From an uncultured Porphyromonadaceae bacterium (GTDB lineage Bacteria; Bacteroidota; Bacteroidia; Bacteroidales; UBA11471), in assembly GCA_900547555.1 (NCBI GenBank), contig URHG01000057.1:1-11838 (forward strand): a stretch of 11,838 bases of DNA. Direction: 5' to 3'. Of the stretch, positions 1 to 7,928 are shown piece by piece (position 1 is the stretch's first letter; each line of letters opens with the position of its first letter). Position numbers and translations under genes: made by a program. The notes beneath the pieces are model-generated. The model was given only the letters and a program-made list of their open reading frames with translations, did not search any database and was not told the DNA's origin.

Positions 1-56
1 TGCACCAGAAGAATGTCATAGTTGCTCGGAGATGCTTCGAAGTGGCACTCCACTTA

Positions 57-130
57 TCATTCTGACAAACGTAGGGAAAAAGAATCCTTCGCAATGACAA
101 TCGAAAATTCTTCCCTATGTTCAAAATGAC
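57..130. repeat. Dispersed inverted repeat pair, left edge
   Basis: A forward unit at 57-87 begins TCATTCTGA and ends GAATCC. A reverse unit at 104-130 begins with ATTCTTCCC and ends AAATGAC. Their inner parts (GTAGGGAAAAAGAAT against ATTCTTCCCTAT) are complementary enough to fold. A further degenerate fragment (GGAGATGCTTC, 29-39) lies just left. The same unit type recurs at 11553-11809. These look like the short dispersed repeats common in Bacteroidetes intergenic DNA; they sit downstream of the lyase gene and outside its terminator. Function is unknown. Confidence 0.6.
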
Positions 131-138
131 GTCGTTGC

Positions 139-174
139 AAAAAAAGAATCAGAGAAGCATCGCCCTCTGATTCT
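139..174 (-). terminator. Intrinsic terminator of the rhamnogalacturonan lyase gene
   Basis: The arms AGAATCAGAG (145-154) and CTCTGATTCT (165-174) pair perfectly over 10 bp around a 10-nt loop. Read on the minus strand the hairpin runs into seven T (complement of A139-A145). It lies 46 nt beyond the lyase stop codon, in the right orientation to end that transcript. Confidence 0.8.
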
Positions 175-220
175 CAATATCGAACCACCTATATTCCGAT
201 CCTTATCGGAGTAGTCCTGT

Positions 221-3037
221 TTAATTGATTTTTTTCATTCGATTTACGCTTCCGTCGGAATACAAAATCTCTTCGATATAAACACCTCTCTCGGGTTTAT
301 CTATCTGTTGGCCGAGCAAATTATAATAATTGACTCGTGAAACCTGCCGTTCGACAGACTGGTCAACTATTGAAACATCGGGCATACCGCTTACCAAAGA
401 CTCTACGTAATCGGGTAAATAATAACTCAAATGAGGAGGTTGGTTATAGGCCGTCGTCTGCCATACAGTCGCCATACGATAATGGTGGTCATGCATCAAA
501 GTAGGGACACGATAGTCGCTACTGTACGGAGTGGAAAAAATCCAAAGATGACTCTTCGTCGCCTCATCGTAATATATCTGTTCTTCCCGCCAGTCTCCGA
601 AAATATCGGCTTGCAGGCAAGGCGTATATTTGATAACGTTCGTTCCCGCGCCATACCGTGAAGGCATATCTACCAATGTCGATGCGCTCTGCGTGCGACC
701 GCGCCACTTCGTTATAATACCGGTCTCGGTCATCTCTTCCTGCAAGTCCCCGTCCCAATAGGTCCGGAAATTGACAGTGGGACGCTTGGTCGAAATCACA
801 CTACCGTCGCAACCATATACTTCGTTACCCGCCGCACTCCAATATTCACAACCGCGCAAATCGGCATCGACATCGGCACAAAGGCCGCGCCCTACATCGG
901 TTCCGGTAAATTTTCCCGAAATAATTTCGCCGGTCAATGCATCATGCATTTCGACCCCGTACTTGGCCGACTTCTCCTCATGTACCATCATTACCTCCAA
1001 GCCATTACGATCGGGATCAAAATCGCCTACATGCAATGCGTCGCCATGACCGAGTCCGGTACGATAGATTATCGTTCCGTCGTCATCGAGCGCACACGCA
1101 CCGAAGATAATCTCATCGCGACCGTCTCCATCGACATCGGCCGTAGCAATACTGTGAGCGCCTTCTCCGTAAGCTCCGATTCCGCCGGAAACAGAGCTAT
1201 GGAGCCATTTGGTACGAAGCGACGTTCCATCAAAATCGACCGCCCATACAAATGCCGCCGTATAATAACCTCTCGCCATCACCAAACTGGGTCGCTCACC
1301 GTCGAGATAGGCCACACATGCCAAATAACGTTCACTCCGATTTCCATAATTATCGCCCCAATTGGATATGGTATCTCTGGCCGGACGGTAGGCCGTCGTC
1401 GCCAACTCTTCGCCGGTAAGTCCGTTAAAAACAGTCAAATATTCAGGACCGCTGACGACAACTCCGCTCTTACCCCCTACTACCGTACGATAATCGGCTT
1501 GCGGGTCATCTTGTCCCATCAACACATAATTTCCCCGACCGTCGATCGTTCCGGGAGCCGTCTTACAGGCAACTTCGGCTTTTCCGTCTCCATCCAAATC
1601 ATAAACCATCAACTGTGTATAATGAGCTCCGGCCCGGATATTTTTACCCAAATCGATACGCCATAATTTCGTACCGTCCATACGATACGCATCGATAAGA
1701 ACATTACCTGTATAACCCGACTCCGAATTATCTTTACGGTTAGACGGATCCCATTTCATAATCACTTCATACGTTTTATCCCCATCGACATCGGCTACCA
1801 TGCAATCACCGGGAACATAATAAAACGATCCGCTCTCGGTAGTTCCTCCCACAGGACGATCCAACGGAATATCGAGATAGCCTTTGGGCAGAAGCGTAAC
1901 CGCAGCCTTCTCTATCGACTCGCCTCCCGAGAGAGCCTCCACCGTATATACACTTCCGGCAGAACCTTCGGTATCTAAAAAATTGGTTTTATCGTAGAGC
2001 GGAGAATCATTGAGTTTCGATCCATCACGGTAGACATTGAACGCAATATCCGCAGGATCATCGATGAGCCAGCGCCAATTAACCAAGTAGTTACTTCCAC
2101 TTCCCGTATAAGTAGCGACAGCTCCCCTATCAAGGGGTTCCGGATCGAGTACCCACGGACGACCGGCAAACGGCATTACAAGCGGTATTTCTACCGTACG
2201 CTCGGCAACTTCGGAACTACGCATACCCTCTTTTATGGCAACAGCCCTTATCCGACAAGTCCGGGTCAAATCAAACGGTTCACTGTATGGCATGGCATAA
2301 TCCCACACTTCACCTCTATCTACCAACGAATACCATATTGCGGCATCGGGAGTCGAGCAAGTCATGACGATACGCCGCCCGTCGACCGAGACCTCCGGGG
2401 TAGCCACTTGTTCTCTCGCATCGGCATTCTCGTGGAGAACTCCGACGCTTTGCACCACGATTCCGCCGCTGTTGGTCCAACTGACATCTCCATCGGATAT
2501 GACCTCGAATCTATATGTTTTGAAATAGGTCGAAGGGTATGTATCATACCCGTACTCACCTTCGAGATTCGTTACCGAGGCAATACCTTGTGAGTCCGCA
2601 GAAGAAGACTTCATTGTTACGACAACTTTTTGTCCGGCTTTCAATCCGGATATACCGACCGGTGCCACATTTTGCATCTGCATACCATTCTGACTACTGC
2701 CCATGTTATGCCTCAACAACAGATTACCCGGTTGTATCCCACTGCCTATCACAAGACCCTCGGTCTCGGCTATAACGATACCATTGGCTTTCAACGGAAG
2801 GCCATCGGTTACGACCTTGTTGGAATAACGCTGCAAGGTACCGTTTTTATACATCGGATTCCAATGCTCGGTATCGGCAGCCAGATTGGAAAGTGTCGTA
2901 ATTTCATACTGAGCTAAGTTCCACCACCGAATCGTATCGTAGGTGATTTGAGCTTTGACAGAAACACCCGTCAGGAAAAAAATGATCGCAACGACGTTTA
3001 TCGTCAAAAAATTTCGATGAAGTAAAGATGGTTTCAT
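221..3037 (-). CDS. Secreted rhamnogalacturonan lyase, polysaccharide lyase family 11 type
   Basis: Cleaves the alternating rhamnose/galacturonate backbone of rhamnogalacturonan I by beta-elimination, outside the cytoplasm. The 938-residue protein starts with a signal peptide (hydrophobic stretch about residues 10-27, likely cut after VKA-29). Residues about 31-205 form an unassigned N-terminal region; about 210-285 resemble the chitobiase/hexosaminidase C-terminal (Fn3-like) domain (VATPEVSVDG, IWYSL, IRAVAIKEG). The PL11 domain runs from about 290 (PFAGRPWVLD) to 880, with the calcium-binding propeller repeats expected of the family: VADVDGD (414-420), DLDGDGKAEV (480-489), ADVDGDGRDEI (633-643), GDFDPDRNG (671-679) and ADIFGDWREE (810-819). 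B. subtilis YesW has about 620 residues, so the extra length is the N-terminal modules and a tail. Residues 901-938 resemble a short sorting-type tail (YNLLGQ, GVYIEE, DGS, KKIN). The ATG lies about 20 nt after the predicted transcription start. Monocistronic. Confidence 0.9.
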   Translation of the reverse strand: MKPSLLHRNFLTINVVAIIFFLTGVSVKAQITYDTIRWWNLAQYEITTLSNLAADTEHWNPMYKNGTLQRYSNKVVTDGLPLKANGIVIAETEGLVIGSGIQPGNLLLRHNMGSSQNGMQMQNVAPVGISGLKAGQKVVVTMKSSSADSQGIASVTNLEGEYGYDTYPSTYFKTYRFEVISDGDVSWTNSGGIVVQSVGVLHENADAREQVATPEVSVDGRRIVMTCSTPDAAIWYSLVDRGEVWDYAMPYSEPFDLTRTCRIRAVAIKEGMRSSEVAERTVEIPLVMPFAGRPWVLDPEPLDRGAVATYTGSGSNYLVNWRWLIDDPADIAFNVYRDGSKLNDSPLYDKTNFLDTEGSAGSVYTVEALSGGESIEKAAVTLLPKGYLDIPLDRPVGGTTESGSFYYVPGDCMVADVDGDKTYEVIMKWDPSNRKDNSESGYTGNVLIDAYRMDGTKLWRIDLGKNIRAGAHYTQLMVYDLDGDGKAEVACKTAPGTIDGRGNYVLMGQDDPQADYRTVVGGKSGVVVSGPEYLTVFNGLTGEELATTAYRPARDTISNWGDNYGNRSERYLACVAYLDGERPSLVMARGYYTAAFVWAVDFDGTSLRTKWLHSSVSGGIGAYGEGAHSIATADVDGDGRDEIIFGACALDDDGTIIYRTGLGHGDALHVGDFDPDRNGLEVMMVHEEKSAKYGVEMHDALTGEIISGKFTGTDVGRGLCADVDADLRGCEYWSAAGNEVYGCDGSVISTKRPTVNFRTYWDGDLQEEMTETGIITKWRGRTQSASTLVDMPSRYGAGTNVIKYTPCLQADIFGDWREEQIYYDEATKSHLWIFSTPYSSDYRVPTLMHDHHYRMATVWQTTAYNQPPHLSYYLPDYVESLVSGMPDVSIVDQSVERQVSRVNYYNLLGQQIDKPERGVYIEEILYSDGSVNRMKKIN

Positions 3038-3063
3038 GGTAAATGGAATTTGACTAATTCAAA

Positions 3064-3094
3064 CAAAATTAGCACAAATAACGATAGCTGCAAT
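3064..3094 (-). promoter_or_regulatory. Bacteroidetes-type promoter for the lyase gene
   Basis: On the minus strand, ATTG (3094-3091), exactly 19 nt, then TAATTTTG (3071-3064), an exact match to the -7 consensus TAnnTTTG. Predicted start is near 3057, giving a leader of about 20 nt before the ATG at 3037. Confidence 0.6.
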
Positions 3095-3228
3095 TCATTA
3101 TACCTATCATTTTCTCAAACAATCCGTTTTTATCAATCGGAATCATTCAAAACACCTTAATATAAGGATATTATGTTTCTCGTAAGAAAATATCTGTAAT
3201 CGGGGTTGTTTTATCTGTAATAAATATA

Positions 3229-3259
3229 TTTCTGCAAATCCTTTCAATTCTTATTTTTG
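3229..3259 (+). promoter_or_regulatory. Bacteroidetes-type promoter for the DXS-like gene
   Basis: TATTTTTG (3252-3259) matches TAnnTTTG; TTTC (3229-3232) stands 19 nt upstream, three of four bases of the -33 TTTG. Predicted start is near 3266, about 28 nt before the ATG at 3295. It is divergent to the lyase promoter, with about 135 bases between the two -33 elements. Confidence 0.5.
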
Positions 3260-3294
3260 CAACGTAAAAATGTTTCACCAAACCACACTCGAAT

Positions 3295-5049
3295 ATGTAC
3301 ATCAATAACATCAAATCTCCCCAAGACGTAAAACGCCTTACCACCGACCAACTGCATGTCCTTGCCGACGAAATACGCCAAGCTCTGCTGGCGAAACTGA
3401 GTGCACACGGCGGGCACGTAGGCCCCAACCTCGGTATGGTAGAAGCAACCATTGCCCTGCACTATGTATTCGACTCGCCCCACGATAAAATCGTGTACGA
3501 TGTATCGCACCAAAGTTACGTACATAAAATACTCACCGGCCGAGCCGAGGCTTTTCTCAATCCCGACGATTACGATGTCGTCTCGGGATATACCAACTAC
3601 CAAGAAAGCAAACACGATTTTTTCACCGTAGGACATACCTCGACATCGATAAGTCTGGCTTGCGGGTTGGCAAAAGCCCGGGACTTGGAAGACGGGAAAA
3701 ACAATGTCATTGCCGTTATCGGCGACGGCTCTCTGAGCGGCGGTGAGGCTTTCGAAGGATTGAGCAACGCAGCCGAGACGGGAACAAACATGATTATCGT
3801 AGTAAATGACAACGAGATGTCTATCGCCGAAAATCACGGAGGCCTCTACCGAAACCTGCAATTACTGCGCGAAAGCGACGGACAAGCAGCCTGCAACTAT
3901 TTCCGCGCATTGGGACTCGACTACATTTATGTCGAAAAAGGGAACGACCTGCCGTCTCTCATCGCGGCATTCAAGCAGGTTAAAGACTCGATGCACCCGA
4001 TTGTCGTCCATATACATACGCAAAAAGGGAAAGGTTTCGCACCGGCCGAAAGAGACAAGGAACACTTTCATTGGTGTATGCCGTTCGACCTTACGACCGG
4101 CGCACCGAAGGTTGTCGATCATGAAGAAGACTATGGAGAACTGACCGGAGAGTTTCTGATCGATCAAATGAAAAAAGACCCGAAAGTCGTCGCCATCACA
4201 TCGGGAACTCCTGCCGTATTCGGATTTTCACCCGAACGTCGGAAGGAGGCCGGCCGACAATTCGTCGATGTCGGTATCGCCGAAGAACACGCCGTAGCCC
4301 TCGCATCGGGTATCGCAGCCGGGGACGGACGTCCTGTGTACGGCGTGTACAGCACATTCATTCAACGTACTTACGACCAACTTTCCCAAGACCTTTGTAT
4401 CAACAACAATCCGGCGGTCATCTGTGTGTTCGCCGCTTCGGTATGGGGTATGAATGACGTAACACATCTCGGCATATTCGATATTCCCCTCATCGGCAAT
4501 ATTCCGAACATGGTCTATTTAGCCCCGACTTGCAAAGAGGAATATTTCGCCATGCTGCAATGGGCCATGCAACAAACAGCACACCCCGTCGCCATACGTG
4601 TACCGGGAAACGGAGTCATAAGCTGTGACGTTCCCGTCGAGACCGATTACAGTACGCTCGACCGATATAAAGTAACGCAACAAGGCGATACGGTAGCCAT
4701 CATCGCCTTAGGCTCTTTTTATGCCTTAGGTGAGAGCGTTGCCCGTCGATTACAAACGGAGGCGAACATTACACCGACCCTCATCAACCCTCGTTATATT
4801 ACCGGCCTCGACAGTACCTTACTCGACCAATTGAAAACGTCGCATCGCGCCGTGATCACTCTCGAAGACGGAATCCTCGACGGCGGCTTCGGTGAAAAGA
4901 TAGCCCGCTACTACGGCAACAGCGATATGCGCGTACTCAATTATGGATTGAAAAAAGAATTTGTCGACAGATACGATATCTCGGAGCTGCTCCTCGCCAA
5001 CCGACTTACCGACAAACAAATCACAGAAGACATCATTTCTTTGCTGTAA
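3295..5049 (+). CDS. DXS-like thiamine-diphosphate enzyme (short 1-deoxy-D-xylulose-5-phosphate synthase family member)
   Basis: DXS condenses pyruvate and glyceraldehyde 3-phosphate to DXP, the entry to the MEP isoprenoid pathway; this 584-residue cytosolic protein has the same three-domain order (ThDP-binding, pyrimidine-binding, transketolase C-terminal). Conserved: GGH (H41), SHQ (H72), GH (H113), the ThDP motif GDG (143-145) to NDN (171-173), FHW (H259), the catalytic glutamate in IAEEH (E330), H391 and R435. Altered: DXS has GADGPTH where this has GMNDVTH, so the aspartate equivalent to E. coli D427 is N387, and the arginine equivalent to R420 is A380. Between NDNEMSI and the region around residue 203 about 50 residues of ordinary DXS (620-640 residues) are missing, a stretch known as flexible in DXS structures. 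Databases would probably label it DXS, and a short subfamily like this exists in Bacteroidetes and Firmicutes as far as I recall. I infer a related acyloin-type reaction with possibly another acceptor. Single-gene unit, convergent with rfbC. Confidence 0.85.
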   Translation: MYINNIKSPQDVKRLTTDQLHVLADEIRQALLAKLSAHGGHVGPNLGMVEATIALHYVFDSPHDKIVYDVSHQSYVHKILTGRAEAFLNPDDYDVVSGYTNYQESKHDFFTVGHTSTSISLACGLAKARDLEDGKNNVIAVIGDGSLSGGEAFEGLSNAAETGTNMIIVVNDNEMSIAENHGGLYRNLQLLRESDGQAACNYFRALGLDYIYVEKGNDLPSLIAAFKQVKDSMHPIVVHIHTQKGKGFAPAERDKEHFHWCMPFDLTTGAPKVVDHEEDYGELTGEFLIDQMKKDPKVVAITSGTPAVFGFSPERRKEAGRQFVDVGIAEEHAVALASGIAAGDGRPVYGVYSTFIQRTYDQLSQDLCINNNPAVICVFAASVWGMNDVTHLGIFDIPLIGNIPNMVYLAPTCKEEYFAMLQWAMQQTAHPVAIRVPGNGVISCDVPVETDYSTLDRYKVTQQGDTVAIIALGSFYALGESVARRLQTEANITPTLINPRYITGLDSTLLDQLKTSHRAVITLEDGILDGGFGEKIARYYGNSDMRVLNYGLKKEFVDRYDISELLLANRLTDKQITEDIISLL

Positions 5050-5074
5050 CCGAAAATCCAAATTTGGATAAAAC

Positions 5075-5104
5075 ACGACGGGCAACCAAAAGGTTGCCCG
5101 TCGT
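5075..5104. terminator. Hairpin between convergent genes, likely bidirectional terminator
   Basis: ACGACGGGCAACC (5075-5087) and GGTTGCCCGTCGT (5092-5104) form a perfect 13-bp stem with an AAAA loop. The minus-strand side is followed by TTTT (5073-5070); the plus side lacks a T run. It lies between the DXS-like stop (5049) and the rfbC stop (5123), so it probably serves rfbC best and the plus gene less well. Confidence 0.75.
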
Positions 5105-5122
5105 CATTAAGAAGGAATGTCT

Positions 5123-5689
5123 TCAATCAAAACAATAGACTTCGGAAAGAGGTTTTCCGGCTCTGTCTTTGGGAGAAAGCAGCATCTGTTCCTCGGGTAT
5201 CGGCCATTCGATACCTACTTGCTTATCGTTGAAAATAAGCGATGCTTCGGATTGGGGTGCATATACATTGTCGACCTTGTAAACAAATGTCGCCGTATCG
5301 CTCAAAACAAGGAATCCATGAGCGAATCCCCGCGGGATAAAAAGCTGGCGGGCATTCTCGGCCGACAATTCCACGGCAACGTATTTCCCGAATGTAGGAG
5401 AAGACTTTCGCAAATCGACGGCTACGTCGAGTACACGTCCTTCGAGTACTCTTACCAGTTTCGCTTGGGAAAATTCTCCTTTTTGAAAATGCAGCCCCCG
5501 CAAAACGCCATAGGAAGAACGCGACTCGTTATCCTGTACGAAATCGACTTTGCCCACATGTTGCTCGAAAAGATCCTGACGATAAGTCTCCATAAAATAT
5601 CCCCGGGCATCTCCGAATTTTTTCGGTTCGATGACAAATACGCCCGGAATCGACTGTTCTATAAACTCCATAATTTTCAGATTTTTCAT
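5123..5689 (-). CDS. rfbC: dTDP-4-dehydrorhamnose 3,5-epimerase
   Basis: Epimerises dTDP-4-dehydro-6-deoxyglucose at C3 and C5, the third step to dTDP-L-rhamnose for surface polysaccharide, in the cytosol. At 188 residues it has the usual RmlC length. Family motifs are complete: FGDARGYF (25-32), QDNESRSSYGVLRGLHFQ with catalytic H67, the substrate lysine K77, IPRGFAHGF (118-126), the catalytic tyrosine Y137 and D175 in LSPKDR. The spacing from H67 to Y137 equals that of H63 to Y133 in the Salmonella enzyme. The first ATG is at 5689, overlapping the upstream peptidase stop as TAATG, which argues for this start and translational coupling; M7 (5671) gives the commoner N-terminus and is the alternative. 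No rfbA, rfbB or rfbD is in the window, which is unusual. Confidence 0.93.
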   Translation of the reverse strand: MKNLKIMEFIEQSIPGVFVIEPKKFGDARGYFMETYRQDLFEQHVGKVDFVQDNESRSSYGVLRGLHFQKGEFSQAKLVRVLEGRVLDVAVDLRKSSPTFGKYVAVELSAENARQLFIPRGFAHGFLVLSDTATFVYKVDNVYAPQSEASLIFNDKQVGIEWPIPEEQMLLSPKDRAGKPLSEVYCFD

Positions 5690-7092
5690 TATTTATCCTC
5701 GGCAAACATCGGATCCCATGCCGGCAACAACGTCGGCTTTTGTTTGAGTATATCCAAGATATTCTGAGGAACGTACTTTTTCTCTACTACGAGACGGAAC
5801 ATATACTCATCGAACCAGTCATCGGTCATAATCAAAAAACCTTTGTAACCCGAGGTCGCTCCCCAACTGTTCTCGATCAGCCATTTCTTGGGCATACCTT
5901 TCTCGTCGAGATCGACCCCGACCAAAGTCATCGCATGGGACGAACCGCTGGCAAACGTCTGTATACGCTGTTTCTTATCCATACCGAATGTCGTCCCCAT
6001 CAACGACTCATAATCATAGTTACGCAAATCGAGCGTACCTTTTTTCGAATCGAGAAATTTTGCCACATCACACGAGAAATACATAGCCGTACTGTCCTTG
6101 ATAGAAGCAATGGCCAACGGTTTTATATCCTCGACGGGAAGATTGATGTAGGTCCAGTTATATCCGTCATACATATGGCGGTCGTAATCTATCTCATATA
6201 ATTTATAATACGGCCGAGAAGGATCGTTCATAACCATGACATAACCGCCGGTAAGGTCATCACCGATAAATTCATCATAAAACGATTTGGGCGTATAGGT
6301 TTTCGTCTCTATGGGATTTCCCTTCTTATCTTTACGAGTCCAAGTAAACTCCGTCGGCGGCTCACCGAAAGCCAATGCCAACATGCGATATATCGTCGAA
6401 AGCATTTCGGTCTTCATTTTATCGATTTCGGCAGGTTTCGCCTTAGCCGGCAATTCCCGTAAACGAAGGCCGTATTCCCGCAATTTCAGTTTTATCAAGA
6501 AAGCGATACGGGCGGTATTGTTGGTACTATACGTCTCATTCATCACCTCGCGGGGTACCAAACCGTATTTGCCGATAATGTCGGAAACTCCGGTGAACTG
6601 TCCGCCATCACTCAACGGATTTTTAAACAACCAAGCAACCTTCTGGTCGTCCATAGGAAGGTTGCGGGTATCGACAACACCCTGCAAGAAAAGATTGGCT
6701 TTCTCCAACTGGTCATAGAAAAAGCAATATGCTTGCGAAAACTCACATTCGGGCAAATGGTGCTCGGCCATCATTTTGGCTCGCAACACGTTCAAGCCTG
6801 AAAAAAGCCAGCAACGGCCCGATGACTCCTGATCGGTAATTCCTTTGGTCGGAACCCGATGTGAAAAATAACCGTCGACCTCGGTACTTACCTCGGCATT
6901 AGAGGCCAGTTTCTGAATGTCGGTACCGGCCAAAGCATTACGCAAAGCCTTGTCTTCGGCCGTATGTTTGTAACTGTTGCGCAACTCACCGAGCATTTTA
7001 GTATCGATGCCGCCTTTGTTCTGAGCCCACCCCGCCGCAGAACCGAATGTCAGAAGCGCGGCAAGAAAAATTTTCGATATTCTCATATTCAT
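5689..7092 (-). CDS. pepC: Secreted C1-family aminopeptidase (bleomycin hydrolase/PepC type)
   Basis: Papain-fold cysteine peptidase of the bleomycin hydrolase group, which trims N-terminal residues from peptides, usually as a hexameric barrel. The protein has 467 residues. A signal peptide occupies about residues 1-23 (basic MNMRISK, hydrophobic IFLAALLTFG, cleavage near GWA-Q), so it is exported, unlike cytosolic PepC; no lipobox cysteine is seen. The catalytic set is intact: Q88 (oxyanion), C94 in GRCWLFSG, H386 in GSSHAMTLVG, N408 in IENSWG. The C-terminus LLPAWDPM (455-462) followed by FAEDK matches the family's C-terminal arm, which reaches into the active site and sets aminopeptidase specificity. 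First gene of a two-gene unit with rfbC; its TAA overlaps the rfbC ATG by one base. M3 is an equally plausible start. Substrate in the periplasm is unknown. Confidence 0.9.
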   Translation of the reverse strand: MNMRISKIFLAALLTFGSAAGWAQNKGGIDTKMLGELRNSYKHTAEDKALRNALAGTDIQKLASNAEVSTEVDGYFSHRVPTKGITDQESSGRCWLFSGLNVLRAKMMAEHHLPECEFSQAYCFFYDQLEKANLFLQGVVDTRNLPMDDQKVAWLFKNPLSDGGQFTGVSDIIGKYGLVPREVMNETYSTNNTARIAFLIKLKLREYGLRLRELPAKAKPAEIDKMKTEMLSTIYRMLALAFGEPPTEFTWTRKDKKGNPIETKTYTPKSFYDEFIGDDLTGGYVMVMNDPSRPYYKLYEIDYDRHMYDGYNWTYINLPVEDIKPLAIASIKDSTAMYFSCDVAKFLDSKKGTLDLRNYDYESLMGTTFGMDKKQRIQTFASGSSHAMTLVGVDLDEKGMPKKWLIENSWGATSGYKGFLIMTDDWFDEYMFRLVVEKKYVPQNILDILKQKPTLLPAWDPMFAEDK

Positions 7093-7121
7093 GTGCGTTT
7101 AGGTTTGTTCTTCGTATTCGA

Positions 7122-7129
7122 CAAAGATA
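7122..7129 (-). promoter_or_regulatory. -7 element for the aminopeptidase-rfbC unit
   Basis: TATCTTTG on the minus strand is an exact TAnnTTTG match. Predicted start is near 7115, about 23 nt before the ATG at 7092. No convincing -33 element is seen at 19-20 nt spacing. Confidence 0.5.
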
Positions 7130-7162
7130 CGAAAAGCAACGCGACCACCCCGCATTTTCCAT

Positions 7163-7197
7163 AAAAAAACGTCGCATCATGTAGATGCGACGTTTTT
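7163..7197 (-). terminator. Strong intrinsic terminator of the ACP-like/GT-like unit
   Basis: AAAAACGTCGCATC (7165-7178) pairs with GATGCGACGTTTTT (7184-7197), 14 bp with a 5-nt loop. On the minus strand it ends in seven T (7169-7163), about 60 nt beyond the glycosyltransferase stop. The plus side also ends in five T, so it may work in both directions. Confidence 0.85.
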
Positions 7198-7257
7198 CCA
7201 ACAATACATTTTCAAACGACTTTCATTCAAAAAATTTATTCTTTCCACAAAAAGGCC

Positions 7258-7923
7258 TCATTTCTGCATCGGTAAAACCATAGCGAAAACAGGATCGACC
7301 CGGGACATCAAACCGGAAAGGCATTGCATCTTTCCTCGGATCTTCCGGTGTACGAAAAGTTCTCCTCCTCTCCGCTCGTACAAAAGAAAAGAATATTCGC
7401 CCGGAGTACCGTCCAAACGGAAAAGCGGCGAATAATGCCGGAGCAAATATAAAAAATCGAGATCGCCCGTTTCATATCCCCTCTCCTCATAATGCAGTAA
7501 AGAAACATCTCCTTCGACATTGTGGAAGCACAACGCACACGACGGGTGATCTTGTAAATATTCTCCCTGACGCTGTAATTTATCGGAATCGTCCCACCGT
7601 TCATGATCACGGCACACGATTACATAACGGCTGCGTACCTCAGCTCCGGGGCGACCGAATGCTATGTACCGCTCGGGATTGCGACGATAGCGGAGGCGAT
7701 GCGGATAAAAACCTGTATAACGACGACATAATCGTTCTATTTCGTCGGTCGACGAACGATCGATGACAATCACTTCGGTCTCGAACGTCGTACTTTGTTT
7801 CATCAACATATCGAGACACTTCTCGCAATCATACGCCCGCCGGGCTATCAATACGACCGATACCAAAGGGGTTATGTGAGCGGGATAATTCCGGGAAAAA
7901 TAAGAGAGTCCATTCATAAACAT
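7258..7923 (-). CDS. Glycosyltransferase family 2-like protein with altered acidic motifs
   Basis: A 221-residue soluble protein with the GT-A family 2 pattern: PLVSVVLIARRAYDCEKCLD (19-38) stands where family 2 has the first nucleotide-sugar strand, VIVIDRSSTDEI (51-62) where it has the DD/GSTD motif, and KLQRQGEYLQDHPSCALCFHNV (115-136), very typical of Bacteroidetes family 2 transferases, follows. The second-aspartate site is R56, and the metal-binding GDDYW motif reads DHERW (106-110), so DD becomes H107-E108. No membrane segment. Start: the frame is open up to an ATG at 7980, but that part overlaps the ACP-like gene; ATG 7923 follows that gene's TAA (7931-7929) after 5 nt and leads straight into the domain, so I chose it. 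Cotranscribed with the ACP-like gene. Activity and sugar are unknown; a degenerate or altered enzyme is likely. Confidence 0.75.
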   Translation of the reverse strand: MFMNGLSYFSRNYPAHITPLVSVVLIARRAYDCEKCLDMLMKQSTTFETEVIVIDRSSTDEIERLCRRYTGFYPHRLRYRRNPERYIAFGRPGAEVRSRYVIVCRDHERWDDSDKLQRQGEYLQDHPSCALCFHNVEGDVSLLHYEERGYETGDLDFLYLLRHYSPLFRLDGTPGEYSFLLYERRGGELFVHRKIRGKMQCLSGLMSRVDPVFAMVLPMQK

Positions 7924-7928
7924 ATCAT

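Noticed and set aside
944..1666. 240-residue open frame on the plus strand
   Set aside because: It lies wholly antisense within the PL11 lyase gene, whose protein matches family motifs throughout; the antisense product has low-complexity composition and no recognisable domain.
3244..3861. 205-residue open frame on the minus strand
   Set aside because: Antisense shadow of the DXS-like gene and its promoter region, with no recognisable domain.
5117..5767. 216-residue open frame on the plus strand over rfbC
   Set aside because: Antisense to rfbC and the end of the peptidase gene, both with complete catalytic motifs; it also begins just after the terminator hairpin.
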